This document shows positions 23,598 through 31,119 of a DNA stretch of 38,705 bases, piece by piece. The notes below the pieces were generated by a model that did no database searches, was not told the origin of the DNA, and saw only the letters and a program-made list of their open reading frames with translations. The DNA comes from UBA877 sp034436335 (GTDB lineage Bacteria > Chloroflexota > Anaerolineae > Anaerolineales > Villigracilaceae), in contig DAOTVO010000046.1 of the NCBI GenBank assembly GCA_034436335.1, positions 1 to 38,705 of the forward strand, read 5' to 3'. The position numbers and the translations under genes were made by a program. Numbering within the stretch: position 1 is the first letter of the stretch; every line of letters starts with the position of its first letter.

Positions 23598-25118
23598 TCA
23601 ACGCCCAATCTGATTGAGCGGGCTTTTCCCCTCAAAAGACTCGACCACCTCCGCGCCGCGCGTCAGGACGCCGACATATTCTTCCCCGCCGCTGGCAGGC
23701 AGCCAGCCATCCATGATAAAAGCCGGCTGACCCTCCGCCGGAAGCCAGATGCCGTTGAACTTGCGGGTAATATGCACATGCGTCCCCGTGGAAAGGCCGC
23801 CCTCGCAGGAGGGATGCCCAATGGGGTCGCCCGCCCGCACAAACGCGCCGACCGGAACGCGGTCGCGCGTTTCGATGTGCATATAGACCACCACCCAGCC
23901 GCTGCCCTCGTTGCCGTCTAAATCCAAATCGAGAGCGACCACACCATCGCCGACGCGCGTTACCACCCCATCGGCGACCGCCGTGACCCAAGAATCGACC
24001 TGCACACAACCATAGGCGTCGCCGGGCGGGGCAAAATCGAGCGCGCCCCAGGGCGTGCCGGCGTCCCAGGCGGCATGCGGCCCGCCGGTAAACGACCAGA
24101 CTTCCCCAACCGCAAAGGGTAAGTGCATCGGCGGCTGCAACAAAACAGACGGCACCAACGGCTCGATAGCGTAGTCGAACGGATAGCCGAAAAGCAAGAA
24201 ATACGTATCGTAAAATCCGCCGGGGGAAACATCCCGCAGCCAGGCCTCATAGCCATCAAGATGGGCAAAGAAATTCTGCACCCCTGCCGTCCCGGCGTTG
24301 ATGGTTGGCGCAATCGGCACAACGGAGCCGTCGGCCAGCAGCCAATCGGTGACCGTCGCAGCGTGCCAGCGATAGAACCCGCTGTTGAGATGCACCGCCG
24401 CCCAGGCCAGTTGACGGTAGAGACCGGCGTACCAGTCGTCAATGTAGCCAAAGGGATTGTACTTTTCGGGAGGATTGGGATTTGTCACCCAGCCGGCGCG
24501 GTACTCCACGAGCGCCAGTAAAAGGCGGGGATTTACCGAGTACGATTGCGCGATTCGGGCCACAATCTGCGCCCCCGAAAGTTGTTCGCCATAGACATCC
24601 TGCGAATAGGAGGCCAGATAGCCGCCTTTGGCTTGCACAAAAGCATCAATATCGAACCAGGCCGCCAGCGGCCCATAGACCAGTTCCGAATCGGGGATGA
24701 TTTTGTCCGCCGGGCCGGTCGGCTGGGGAAGAACAGCAGGAATAATGAGCCGCTGCCCCACCTCCAGCACATTCGGGTCGGTCAGGTTGTTGGCTGCAGC
24801 GATGGCCTCCATGCTGACGCTGTAACGCTCCGCAATAGCGCTCAACATATCGCCGGGCTGAACAACATACTCCTGCTCGCCGCGCGGCGCGCTGGCGTTA
24901 TAGTGCGGCGCGTCGGGGGTTGGGAGGAGGTATGGGTCACCGGGTAAACGCGTCGGCGGCAGGCTGTAGGAACGAGTTGGGGTGATGGCCACAGCCGCGG
25001 GCGCGGCCGGCTGGCCCGAGGTCCAGACCGAAGCGGGCGTGATGTCAAAATCAGACGGCATGGTCGTCTCGCAAGCCGTCAACAGGAGCAAGAAAATGGG
25101 AAGAAGTCGGCGCAGCAT
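23598..25118 (-). CDS. Lipoprotein with LysM and M23 (LytM) peptidase domains
   Basis: The 506-residue protein has a type II signal with lipobox LTAC (Cys16), so it should be lipidated and exported. After a Pro-rich linker comes a LysM peptidoglycan-binding domain (about residues 83-127, YVVQPGDMLSAIAERYSVS), a middle region of about 200 residues typical of Chloroflexota homologues (aromatic-rich, with WYAGLYRQLAWAA), and a C-terminal M23 region. The M23 part keeps the YMHIE strand and the THVHI (HxH) motif, but the first zinc-binding signature reads WGALDF, so activity is uncertain. The minus-strand promoter TGGTAGAAT ends 6 nt before ATG 25118. Likely role: cell-envelope remodelling or a peptidoglycan-linked scaffold. 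Confidence 0.88.
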   Translation of the reverse strand: MLRRLLPIFLLLLTACETTMPSDFDITPASVWTSGQPAAPAAVAITPTRSYSLPPTRLPGDPYLLPTPDAPHYNASAPRGEQEYVVQPGDMLSAIAERYSVSMEAIAAANNLTDPNVLEVGQRLIIPAVLPQPTGPADKIIPDSELVYGPLAAWFDIDAFVQAKGGYLASYSQDVYGEQLSGAQIVARIAQSYSVNPRLLLALVEYRAGWVTNPNPPEKYNPFGYIDDWYAGLYRQLAWAAVHLNSGFYRWHAATVTDWLLADGSVVPIAPTINAGTAGVQNFFAHLDGYEAWLRDVSPGGFYDTYFLLFGYPFDYAIEPLVPSVLLQPPMHLPFAVGEVWSFTGGPHAAWDAGTPWGALDFAPPGDAYGCVQVDSWVTAVADGVVTRVGDGVVALDLDLDGNEGSGWVVVYMHIETRDRVPVGAFVRAGDPIGHPSCEGGLSTGTHVHITRKFNGIWLPAEGQPAFIMDGWLPASGGEEYVGVLTRGAEVVESFEGKSPLNQIGR

Positions 25119-25124
25119 GACAAG

Positions 25125-25133
25125 ATTCTACCA
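25125..25133 (-). promoter_or_regulatory. Extended -10 promoter of the LysM/M23 gene, probably leaderless
   Basis: On the minus strand TGG TAGAAT ends 6 nt before ATG 25118. No ribosome site fits between them. It lies back to back with a plus-strand box at 25139-25147, only 5 bp apart. Confidence 0.45.
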
Positions 25134-25138
25134 GTTTC

Positions 25139-25147
25139 TGCTACAAT
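25139..25147 (+). promoter_or_regulatory. Extended -10 promoter upstream of the GH13 gene
   Basis: TGC TACAAT matches the extended -10 consensus with one mismatch in the hexamer. It gives a leader of about 50 nt to ATG 25207, containing a perfect hairpin at 25168-25184 and an ACGGAGAA ribosome site. Confidence 0.45.
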
Positions 25148-25167
25148 CAGACTACCTCACGCCTTCC

Positions 25168-25184
25168 CTCTCCTGACAGGAGAG
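25168..25184 (+). promoter_or_regulatory. Leader hairpin before the GH13 gene
   Basis: CTCTCCT-gac-AGGAGAG is a perfect 7-bp stem with a 3-nt loop in the predicted leader. It is not followed by a U-run, so it is not a classic terminator. The right arm contains AGGAGAG and could compete for ribosome contact, but the true site next to ATG 25207 is separate. Confidence 0.35.
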
Positions 25185-25206
25185 AGGCATCAAAACGGAG
25201 AACTCA

Positions 25207-26985
25207 ATGTCGAATCGGAAATGGTGGCAAAGCGCAATTTTCTACCAAATCTATCCCCGATCCTTCGCCGACGGCAACGGCGACGGCATCGGCGACTTCA
25301 AGGGGATGATTGAAAAACTCGATTACCTGCAAACCCTGGGCGTGACCGCCCTCTGGCTCTCACCGCACTTTCCCTCGCCGATGTGGGACTGCGGCTACGA
25401 CATCTCGGATTACGAGAATGTCGCCCCCGAATACGGCACCTTGGAGGACTTCCGGGCGTTCCTGGACGGGGCGCATGCACGCGGCATGAAGGTCATCCTC
25501 GACCTGGTGCTTAATCACACCTCCGACCAGCACCCCTGGTTCCTGGAATCCAAATCCAGCCGCAATAACCCCAAAGCCGATTGGTACATCTGGATGGACT
25601 CCCCTCTCCCTTCGGGAGGGGGGCTCGGGGGGGAGGGCCACTCCCCTCTCCCTTCGGGAGGGGGGCTTGGGGGGGAGGGCGCCCCTCCCAACAACTGGCA
25701 ATCCTGCTTCGACGGCCCGGCCTGGACCTACGTTCCAGAACGCGGCCAGTACTACTACCACTACTTCATGAAGCAGCAGCCCGATCTGAACTGGCGCAAC
25801 CCCGAAGTCAAGGCCGCCATGTGGCGCGCTGTCCGCTTCTGGCTCGACCTGGGCGTGGACGGATTCCGCCTGGACGCCATCGGCACCATCTATGAAGACC
25901 CGGCGATGACGCCGCACAACGTCCCGATGACGCTGGCCGAATTGCGCGCCTTTTCCGAAAGCGCCAAAACGCCCGAAGAGCGCAAACTGGCCGAAACCTA
26001 CTGGTTTGAGATGTTCAAGCACCAGTGGGGCGGCCCCGGCCTGCACGACCTGATGAAGGAACTGCGCGCCCTCCTGGATGAATACCCCGGCGACCGCATG
26101 CTCGTCGGCGAGGACGACAATATTGACTACATGGGGAACGGCGACGACGAACTGCACCTCGTCTTCAACTTCCCGCTCATGCGCACCGAACGCCTGACCC
26201 CCCAATGGGTACGCAAAAACCAGGCCGAACGCCTGGCCCGGCTGGATGCACTCCCGACCCGCGGCTGGCCCTGCAACACCCTCGGCAACCACGACTCCCC
26301 CCGCCTGCGCACCCGCTACGGAGACGGCCTCCACGACCTGCAACTGGCGCGCCTGCACCTGGCCCTCCTGCTCACCCTGCGCGGTACCCCCTTCCTCTAC
26401 AACGGCGAGGAAATCGGCATGACCGACCTGCTCATTACCGAGCCATCCAAACTGCGCGATACGATGGCCACCTGGTATTACGAGCAACTGGTCAACGAAT
26501 TGGGCGTTGAGCCGAAAGAAGCCGCCCGCCGCGCCGGAGCGATGAGCCGCGACAAGAACCGCACCCCCATGCAATGGCGCAACGCCCCCAACGGCGGCTT
26601 CTGCCCGCCGCAAGTGACCCCCTGGCTGCCGGTCAACCCAAACTACGCCGAAGGCGTCAATGTGGAGGAACAGGACGCCGACCCCGCTTCCCTGCTCAAC
26701 TTCTACCGCCGCATGCTGAAACTGCGCAAGGAGACCCCTGCCCTGATGGAAGGCGAGTACCGCCCCCTCCACGAACATTCACGAGCCTATCTGGCCTTCT
26801 TGCGAGAAACGGCGCAGCAGAAAGTGCTTGTGGCGCTCAACTTCTCGCCTCGCCCACGCTACGTAGACTTCTCCGACCTGGGCGCAAAACCAACCCGAGT
26901 GCTCTTTTCCGACGCCGCTCAAGAACAAATCTCCCTGTCTCGCGTACGCCTGAACCCCTTCGAGATTCTTCTCGTCGAATTATGA
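25207..26985 (+). CDS. GH13 alpha-glucosidase (oligo-1,6-glucosidase type) with in-frame repeat insertion
   Basis: The 592-residue cytoplasmic enzyme cleaves alpha-glucosidic bonds in short oligosaccharides, disaccharides or related glucosides. N-terminal WWQSAIFYQIYPRSF and GDFKG are typical of the oligo-1,6-glucosidase/trehalose synthase branch. Catalytic residues are the nucleophile Asp223 (DGFRLDAI), acid/base Glu302 (LVGED) and Asp363 (GNHDSPR); the C-terminal beta domain is complete. Residues 132-159 are an insertion of two SPLPSGGGLGGEG-type units between YIWMD and APPNNW, where relatives have a short loop. The start is ATG 25207 after GGAGAA. A YHS protein and a ROK kinase gene follow, so glucosides may be cleaved here and the free sugar phosphorylated by the kinase (inference). 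Confidence 0.93.
   Translation: MSNRKWWQSAIFYQIYPRSFADGNGDGIGDFKGMIEKLDYLQTLGVTALWLSPHFPSPMWDCGYDISDYENVAPEYGTLEDFRAFLDGAHARGMKVILDLVLNHTSDQHPWFLESKSSRNNPKADWYIWMDSPLPSGGGLGGEGHSPLPSGGGLGGEGAPPNNWQSCFDGPAWTYVPERGQYYYHYFMKQQPDLNWRNPEVKAAMWRAVRFWLDLGVDGFRLDAIGTIYEDPAMTPHNVPMTLAELRAFSESAKTPEERKLAETYWFEMFKHQWGGPGLHDLMKELRALLDEYPGDRMLVGEDDNIDYMGNGDDELHLVFNFPLMRTERLTPQWVRKNQAERLARLDALPTRGWPCNTLGNHDSPRLRTRYGDGLHDLQLARLHLALLLTLRGTPFLYNGEEIGMTDLLITEPSKLRDTMATWYYEQLVNELGVEPKEAARRAGAMSRDKNRTPMQWRNAPNGGFCPPQVTPWLPVNPNYAEGVNVEEQDADPASLLNFYRRMLKLRKETPALMEGEYRPLHEHSRAYLAFLRETAQQKVLVALNFSPRPRYVDFSDLGAKPTRVLFSDAAQEQISLSRVRLNPFEILLVEL
25598..25681. repeat. Two tandem 42-bp GC-rich repeats inside the GH13 gene
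   Basis: Units 25598-25639 and 25640-25681 are 42 bp each and differ at only two positions. Each contains the hairpin CTCCC-ttc-GGGAG followed by G-runs. Because 42 is a multiple of three, the frame is kept and each unit adds 14 residues rich in Gly, Ser and Pro. The sequence style (CCCCTCTCCCTTCGGGAGGG) is that of dispersed intergenic repeats, so this looks like an intergenic repeat that entered a gene and duplicated. Confidence 0.85.
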
Positions 26986-27037
26986 GCCGTGGCACCGACG
27001 AAACCACTGCAAAAGAAATCAACACCGAGGACACGCA

Positions 27038-27265
27038 ATGCACACAAAGGCAAAGAACAGAGAAGAGAATCTCCCCTCCCCGGCAACCTTCCTGTGCGGT
27101 CGCAGGCTGACCAGCGACCCGCGCTACTCGCCGCAAGCCGAACATGACGGTCAAAGGCTCTATTTCTGCACCGACTACTGCCTGCGCGCCTTCCTCGAAG
27201 ACCCGGAACGATTTTCAATCGCCCATCACAAGCCGGGAGAAAGTCAAACTTGTCCGTCAACATGA
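27038..27265 (+). CDS. Small YHS-domain protein
   Basis: The 75-residue product has Cys20-Gly-Arg followed by AEHDGQRLYFCTDYCLRAF (Cys44, Cys48) and FLEDPERFS, the pattern of YHS domains, which bind metals such as copper or are fused to metal enzymes. Here the domain stands alone. The ATG at 27038 lies inside a stretch (27012-27065, CACCGAGGACACGCAATG and on) that resembles a dispersed CACxGAGGACAC-type repeat, so the N-terminal 12-15 residues may be repeat-derived. The gene sits between the GH13 and ROK genes with no apparent pathway link. Confidence 0.7.
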   Translation: MHTKAKNREENLPSPATFLCGRRLTSDPRYSPQAEHDGQRLYFCTDYCLRAFLEDPERFSIAHHKPGESQTCPST

Positions 27266-27300
27266 CTTCCCCGACCAACTGACTATTGGATTATCCGACT

Positions 27301-28191
27301 ATGAGACCAAATCGTTTACTCGGCGGCCTCGAAGGAGGCGGGACGAAGTTCGTCTGCGCCATAGGGACTGGCCCGGAGGACATTTGGGAAGAAATCCGCT
27401 TCCCGACCACCACGCCCGAAGAAACGCTCGGCCGCGCCATCGAATTCTTCCAGAAGCACAAGCCTGCCGCCATCGGCCTGGCCTCGTTCGGGCCCGTAGA
27501 CCTGAATCCAACATCCCCCTTCTACGGATACATTACCACCACCCCCAAACCCGGCTGGGCAAACATTGACGTGCTCGGAGCGTTCCGCCGAGCCTTCAAC
27601 CTTCCCTTGGATTTCGAACTGGATGTCAACGCCGCCGCGCTGGGCGAATACACCTGGGCCCCCGAAAACCGCTCCCTCGACTCGCTGGTCTATTACACCA
27701 TCGGCACCGGCATCGGGGCGGGCGTCATCGTCAACGGACAGGTCATCCACGGCATGACTCACCCGGAGGCCGGTCACATCCGCCTGCCGCACGACCGGGC
27801 AAAAGACCCCTTCCCCGGCGTTTGTCCCTTCCACGGCGACTGCTTCGAGGGGCTGGCGACCGGTCCCGCTCTGGCCGCCCGCTGGGGCCAGCCCGGCGAA
27901 AGCCTGCCCGAAGAGCATCCCGCCTGGGAACTGGAAGCCGGCTACATCGCCGCCGCGCTGGTCAATACCATCCTGCTTCTCTCACCGCGGCGCATCGTGC
28001 TGGGCGGCGGAGTCATGCAGCGTCTCTTCCTCTTCCCGCTCATCCGGCAGAAGGTGAAGGAACTGCTCAACAGCTACGTGGCCTCGCCCGTCCTCGAGGG
28101 CGATCTGTCCGACTACATCGTCCCGCCCGCGTTGGGCAACCGCTCCGGCGTGCTGGGCGCGCTGGCAATGGCGCAAAAGTTGATTCTGTAA
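27301..28191 (+). CDS. ROK-family sugar kinase (fructokinase-like)
   Basis: The 296-residue product starts with LLGGLEGGGTKFVCAIG, the ATP-binding phosphate-1 loop of ROK kinases, and has the ROK signature around TIGTGIGAGVIVNG. The zinc motif GH-(x)n-CPFHGDCFEGLATG and the catalytic Asp in DVNAAALGE are of the fructokinase/GmuE branch, which phosphorylates fructose, mannose or glucose. I use ATG 27301; a TTG at 27286 would add five residues. A conserved ribosome site is not obvious. It follows the GH13 and YHS genes and probably phosphorylates the released sugar. Confidence 0.9.
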   Translation: MRPNRLLGGLEGGGTKFVCAIGTGPEDIWEEIRFPTTTPEETLGRAIEFFQKHKPAAIGLASFGPVDLNPTSPFYGYITTTPKPGWANIDVLGAFRRAFNLPLDFELDVNAAALGEYTWAPENRSLDSLVYYTIGTGIGAGVIVNGQVIHGMTHPEAGHIRLPHDRAKDPFPGVCPFHGDCFEGLATGPALAARWGQPGESLPEEHPAWELEAGYIAAALVNTILLLSPRRIVLGGGVMQRLFLFPLIRQKVKELLNSYVASPVLEGDLSDYIVPPALGNRSGVLGALAMAQKLIL

Positions 28192-28204
28192 AACTTCATA
28201 CAAT

Positions 28205-28213
28205 TGGTAAAAT
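28205..28213 (+). promoter_or_regulatory. Extended -10 promoter of the TrmH-family gene
   Basis: TGG TAAAAT is identical to the element before trmFO. It ends 13 nt before ATG 28227, so the leader is only about 6-8 nt and lacks a ribosome site. Confidence 0.45.
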
Positions 28214-28226
28214 TCGTGGCACAACC

Positions 28227-29027
28227 ATGACCGACCTGATTACCAGCCCATCCAACTCCCTGCTCAAACAGGCGCGTGCCCTGCGCCAGAAAAAAGAGCG
28301 AGACCAAAGCGGCCTCTTCCTGGCGGAGGGGATTCTTCACATCGGCGAAGCGGCGGAGGCCGGCTGGGAAATCGAGGCCCTGCTCTACTCTCCGGAACGC
28401 CTGCGCAGCGAATTCGGGCAAAGTCTGGTCGAGCGCCTCTCCCATCAGGGCGTGCGCTGCGTCCCGATCGCCGAAAAAGCCTTTGAGACCGTCAGCGAGA
28501 AGGAGAACCCCCAGGGCATGATTGCCCTCGTGCATCAACGCCGCCGGAGGCTCTCCGAATTCCCGCCGTTTTCGCTGGCAGTGGCGCTCGTCTCGCCGCA
28601 GGACCCTGGGAATATCGGCACCATCCTGCGCAGCATAGACGGCGCCGGGGCCGACGGCCTGCTCCTGTTGGAGGGCGGCGCCGACCCGTACCATCCCGCC
28701 TGCGTGCGCGCCAGCATGGGGACGCTCTTCTGGAAACCCTTCGCCGCCGCTCGTTTCGATGAATTCACAGACTGGGCGCGTCAGGGCAACTGTCAGATTC
28801 TCGGCACCTCAGCGCATGGAAACAGCCGTCTCGAACAAGTCCACGTCACCGGCCGTCCTGTTATCCTTCTCCTCGGCTCGGAGCAAAAGGGACTGACGCC
28901 CGCTCAACTGGCCATCTGTGACGAAGTGCTGTCGCTCCCGATGCGCGGGCGCGCCTCCTCGCTCAACCTGGCCGTCGCCGCAGGAATTTTTCTATATGCC
29001 CTGACATCCAAACAAAAGGAGACCTGA
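28227..29027 (+). CDS. TrmH/SpoU-family RNA 2'-O-methyltransferase
   Basis: The 266-residue protein has an N-terminal RNA-binding substrate domain (residues about 1-105, with FLAEGILHI) and a C-terminal SPOUT domain. Motif 1 is QDPGNIGTILRSID (125-138), motif 2 LLGSEQKGL (215-223) and motif 3 LPMRGRASSLNLAVAAGI (237-254), which together form the trefoil knot that binds S-adenosylmethionine. It resembles RlmB/TsnR-like 23S rRNA methyltransferases; the exact nucleotide modified is unknown. I start at ATG 28227; the longer open frame back to 27822 runs antiphase through the ROK kinase gene and is not protein-like. Its stop overlaps the next start by one base. Confidence 0.93.
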   Translation: MTDLITSPSNSLLKQARALRQKKERDQSGLFLAEGILHIGEAAEAGWEIEALLYSPERLRSEFGQSLVERLSHQGVRCVPIAEKAFETVSEKENPQGMIALVHQRRRRLSEFPPFSLAVALVSPQDPGNIGTILRSIDGAGADGLLLLEGGADPYHPACVRASMGTLFWKPFAAARFDEFTDWARQGNCQILGTSAHGNSRLEQVHVTGRPVILLLGSEQKGLTPAQLAICDEVLSLPMRGRASSLNLAVAAGIFLYALTSKQKET

Positions 29028-29236
29028 TGATCTTTCCTCTCATCCAAATCGTCAACTTTGCTCTGCTTGGCGTGTGGGTCTTTTTGGCATTCAAAGCCAT
29101 CCGCCACCTCGCCGCCTCTAACATGTCGCTGAACGAACGAGGACTGTGGCTCTTGCTCATCTTAGCGGTTCCCATCCTTGGGGCAGCGTTCTATCTGGCG
29201 AGATTTTCATCCCACGCCACAACCATCCAGAATTAA
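29027..29236 (+). CDS. Small PLDc_N-like membrane protein
   Basis: The 69-residue product has two TM segments (about 5-25 and 41-59). The second, WLLLILAVPILGAAFYL, matches the PLDc_N (phospholipase D nuclease N-terminal) domain style found alone in many small membrane proteins. ATG 29027 overlaps the TrmH stop (TGATG) and is preceded by AAGGAG. The cellular role is not known. Confidence 0.72.
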   Translation: MIFPLIQIVNFALLGVWVFLAFKAIRHLAASNMSLNERGLWLLLILAVPILGAAFYLARFSSHATTIQN

Positions 29237-29331
29237 CCCCAAGCCTAAAGCCCCCCACGCATCATCCCCTCCCTCCCTATCCAATTCCCTAACCACGCAA
29301 TATCTCAATCACCCAATCTACCCTCCCCCAA

Positions 29332-30867
29332 ATGCCTATGTCCACTCCTCTCATCGAATGCATCCCCAATTTTTCAGAAGCCCGGCGGCCAGAAGTCGTC
29401 GAGGCCATCCTCGCCGCCATCACCAGCGTCGCGGAAATCTCCCTGCTCAACCACAGTTCCGACAACGACCACAACCGCACCGTCGTCACCTTTGCCGGGC
29501 CGCCGCTGGCCGTGGAAGAAGCCGCCTTCCGCGCCATCCAGAAGGCCGCCGAACTGATTGACCTGAACCAGCACACGGGGTCCCACCCGCGCATCGGCGC
29601 GACCGACGTCGTCCCCTTCGTCCCCCTTGCCGGGGTCGAAATGGCCGAATGCGTCCTCCTGGCCCGCCGCCTGGGAGAACGCGTCGGGCGCGAACTCGGC
29701 CTCCCGGTCTATCTCTACGAAGAGGCCGCCACCCGTCCCGACCGCGTCAACCTGGAAGACATCCGCCGCGGCCAGTACGAGGGTCTGAAAGCCGAAATCG
29801 AAACCAACCCCGACCGCTGGCCAGATTTCGGCCCCGCCCGCCTCGGCCCGGCCGGCGCGACCGTCATCGGCGCGCGCCATCCGCTCATCGCCTACAACGT
29901 CTACCTGACCACCGAGGACGTCTCCATTGCCAAGGCCATCGCTAAAGCGGTGCGGCATTCCTCGGGCGGCTTCCGCTACGTCAAAGCGCTGGGCATGCTG
30001 GTGGAGGGCCGCGCCCAGGTCTCGATGAACCTGACCAACTTCCGCGGCACGCCCATTTACCGTGTGGTGGAAACCATCCGCCGCGAGGCCGCGCGCTACG
30101 GCGTCGCCATCCATCACAGCGAACTGGTCGGACTCATCCCCGGCGAAGCGCTAATGGACGCCGCCGCTTGGTACCTGCAACTGGACGACTTCTCCCCCGA
30201 CCAGGTGCTGGAAAACCGTCTCTACGCCGCGCAGTCCGGACCCGCGGCCGGCTCCGGCTTCCTCGACTCGCTCGCCGCCGGGACCCCCGCCCCGGGCGGA
30301 GGCTCCGCCGCCGCACACGCCGGCGCGATGGGCGCAGCGCTGGTCGCCATGGTCGCCCGTCTGACCCTCGGCAAGAAGAAATACGCCGAAGTACAAGACC
30401 AGGTGAACGAAATCTTGACCCAAACCGAGCGTTTGCGCCGCGACCTGACCGCCGCTGTGGACGAGGACGCCGCCGCCTTCGAGGGCATCATGGCCGCCTT
30501 CAAACTGCCCAAAGAGACCGAGGAACAGCAGGCCGCCCGTCTCGCCGCCATTGAGCAGGCCACGCTGACGGCCATCCGCGTCCCGCTCGCCACCGCCGAG
30601 AAAGCCGTCAAAGTCCTCGCCCTCGCCGAACGTTGCGTCGCCCTCGGCAACCTGAATGCCATCACCGATGCCGCCTCCGCCGCAGCCATGGCGCGCGCCG
30701 CCCTGACCGCCGCCGGATACAACGTGCGCATCAACGTCAACAGCCTGAGCAACAAGCACGCCGGCGATCCGTTCCTAGCCCAACTCGAAACCCTGGAGGC
30801 CAAAGCCGCTGCTCTGGAGGCCGAGGTGCGCAAGTCTCTGGCCGAGCGCGGCGGACTCGCCCTGTGA
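29332..30867 (+). CDS. ftcD: Bifunctional glutamate formimidoyltransferase / formimidoyltetrahydrofolate cyclodeaminase
   Basis: The 511-residue protein (509 if ATG 29338 is used) contains both FtcD activities. The N-terminal half (residues about 4-295) is the formiminotransferase, with CIPNFSEARRPEVVE, HNRTVVTFAG and GSHPRIGATDVVPFVP; it moves the formimino group from formiminoglutamate to tetrahydrofolate. The C-terminal half (about 308-505) is the cyclodeaminase, with AAGTPAPGGGSAAAHAGAMG, which yields methenyl-THF and ammonia. The two-domain form resembles the animal enzyme; many bacteria have the transferase alone. Its folate product feeds one-carbon metabolism used by enzymes such as TrmFO. 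No hut genes are in the window. No ribosome site is evident upstream; the 95-bp gap before it holds nothing recognisable. Confidence 0.95.
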   Translation: MPMSTPLIECIPNFSEARRPEVVEAILAAITSVAEISLLNHSSDNDHNRTVVTFAGPPLAVEEAAFRAIQKAAELIDLNQHTGSHPRIGATDVVPFVPLAGVEMAECVLLARRLGERVGRELGLPVYLYEEAATRPDRVNLEDIRRGQYEGLKAEIETNPDRWPDFGPARLGPAGATVIGARHPLIAYNVYLTTEDVSIAKAIAKAVRHSSGGFRYVKALGMLVEGRAQVSMNLTNFRGTPIYRVVETIRREAARYGVAIHHSELVGLIPGEALMDAAAWYLQLDDFSPDQVLENRLYAAQSGPAAGSGFLDSLAAGTPAPGGGSAAAHAGAMGAALVAMVARLTLGKKKYAEVQDQVNEILTQTERLRRDLTAAVDEDAAAFEGIMAAFKLPKETEEQQAARLAAIEQATLTAIRVPLATAEKAVKVLALAERCVALGNLNAITDAASAAAMARAALTAAGYNVRINVNSLSNKHAGDPFLAQLETLEAKAAALEAEVRKSLAERGGLAL

Positions 30868-30920
30868 GATGTTGAAAACTGAAACGCGAAGACCGCCAAT
30901 AAGCAAATTGTGCAAATGGT

Positions 30921-31079
30921 ATAACTGTCTACCCCATGAGGCCGGGATTGTTGATCGCAGCAAAAGACGCTAACTTTATCCGCAGATTGCGCAGATTTAC
31001 CCTGTGGGGACGATGTCGCCGATTTTTTCCCAATCTGCGACATCTGCGGAAGATTTCCGAGACCAGGGGAGGCAGTTAC
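30921..31079. mobile_element. MITE copy B with 8-bp target-site duplication
   Basis: The 159-bp element begins ATAACTGTCTACCCC and ends GGGGAGGCAGTTAC, flanked by the perfect direct repeat CAAATGGT (30913-30920 and 31080-31087). It is collinear with copy A at 19600-19770 and shorter by 12 bp: it lacks one 9-bp ACCTCTGCG unit and a 3-bp stretch near the right end. Internal arms CCGCAGATTGCGCAGATT (30980-30997) and AATCTGCGACATCTGCGG (31032-31049) are inverted repeats matching at 16 of 18 positions. Its right end is 41 bp before the lipoprotein start. It has no coding capacity. Confidence 0.82.
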
Positions 31080-31119
31080 CAAATGGTGTTTGTATTCGCG
31101 GCCTTCGCCAATCTGCGCT

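Noticed and set aside
23603..23627. Terminator for the hflX operon (GCCC...GGGC then TTTT)
   Set aside because: The best stem is only four base pairs with a large or interrupted loop, and the U-run is short. It lies within the 3' end of the convergent gene.
25598..25681. CRISPR-like repeats
   Set aside because: The two units are directly adjacent with no spacer, are in frame within a gene, and no cas genes are present.
25360..26778. Open frame of 472 codons on the minus strand
   Set aside because: It is antisense to the GH13 gene, whose catalytic motifs are unmistakable. The antisense product is Gly/Val/Ala-rich without family features, as expected from GC-rich codon bias.
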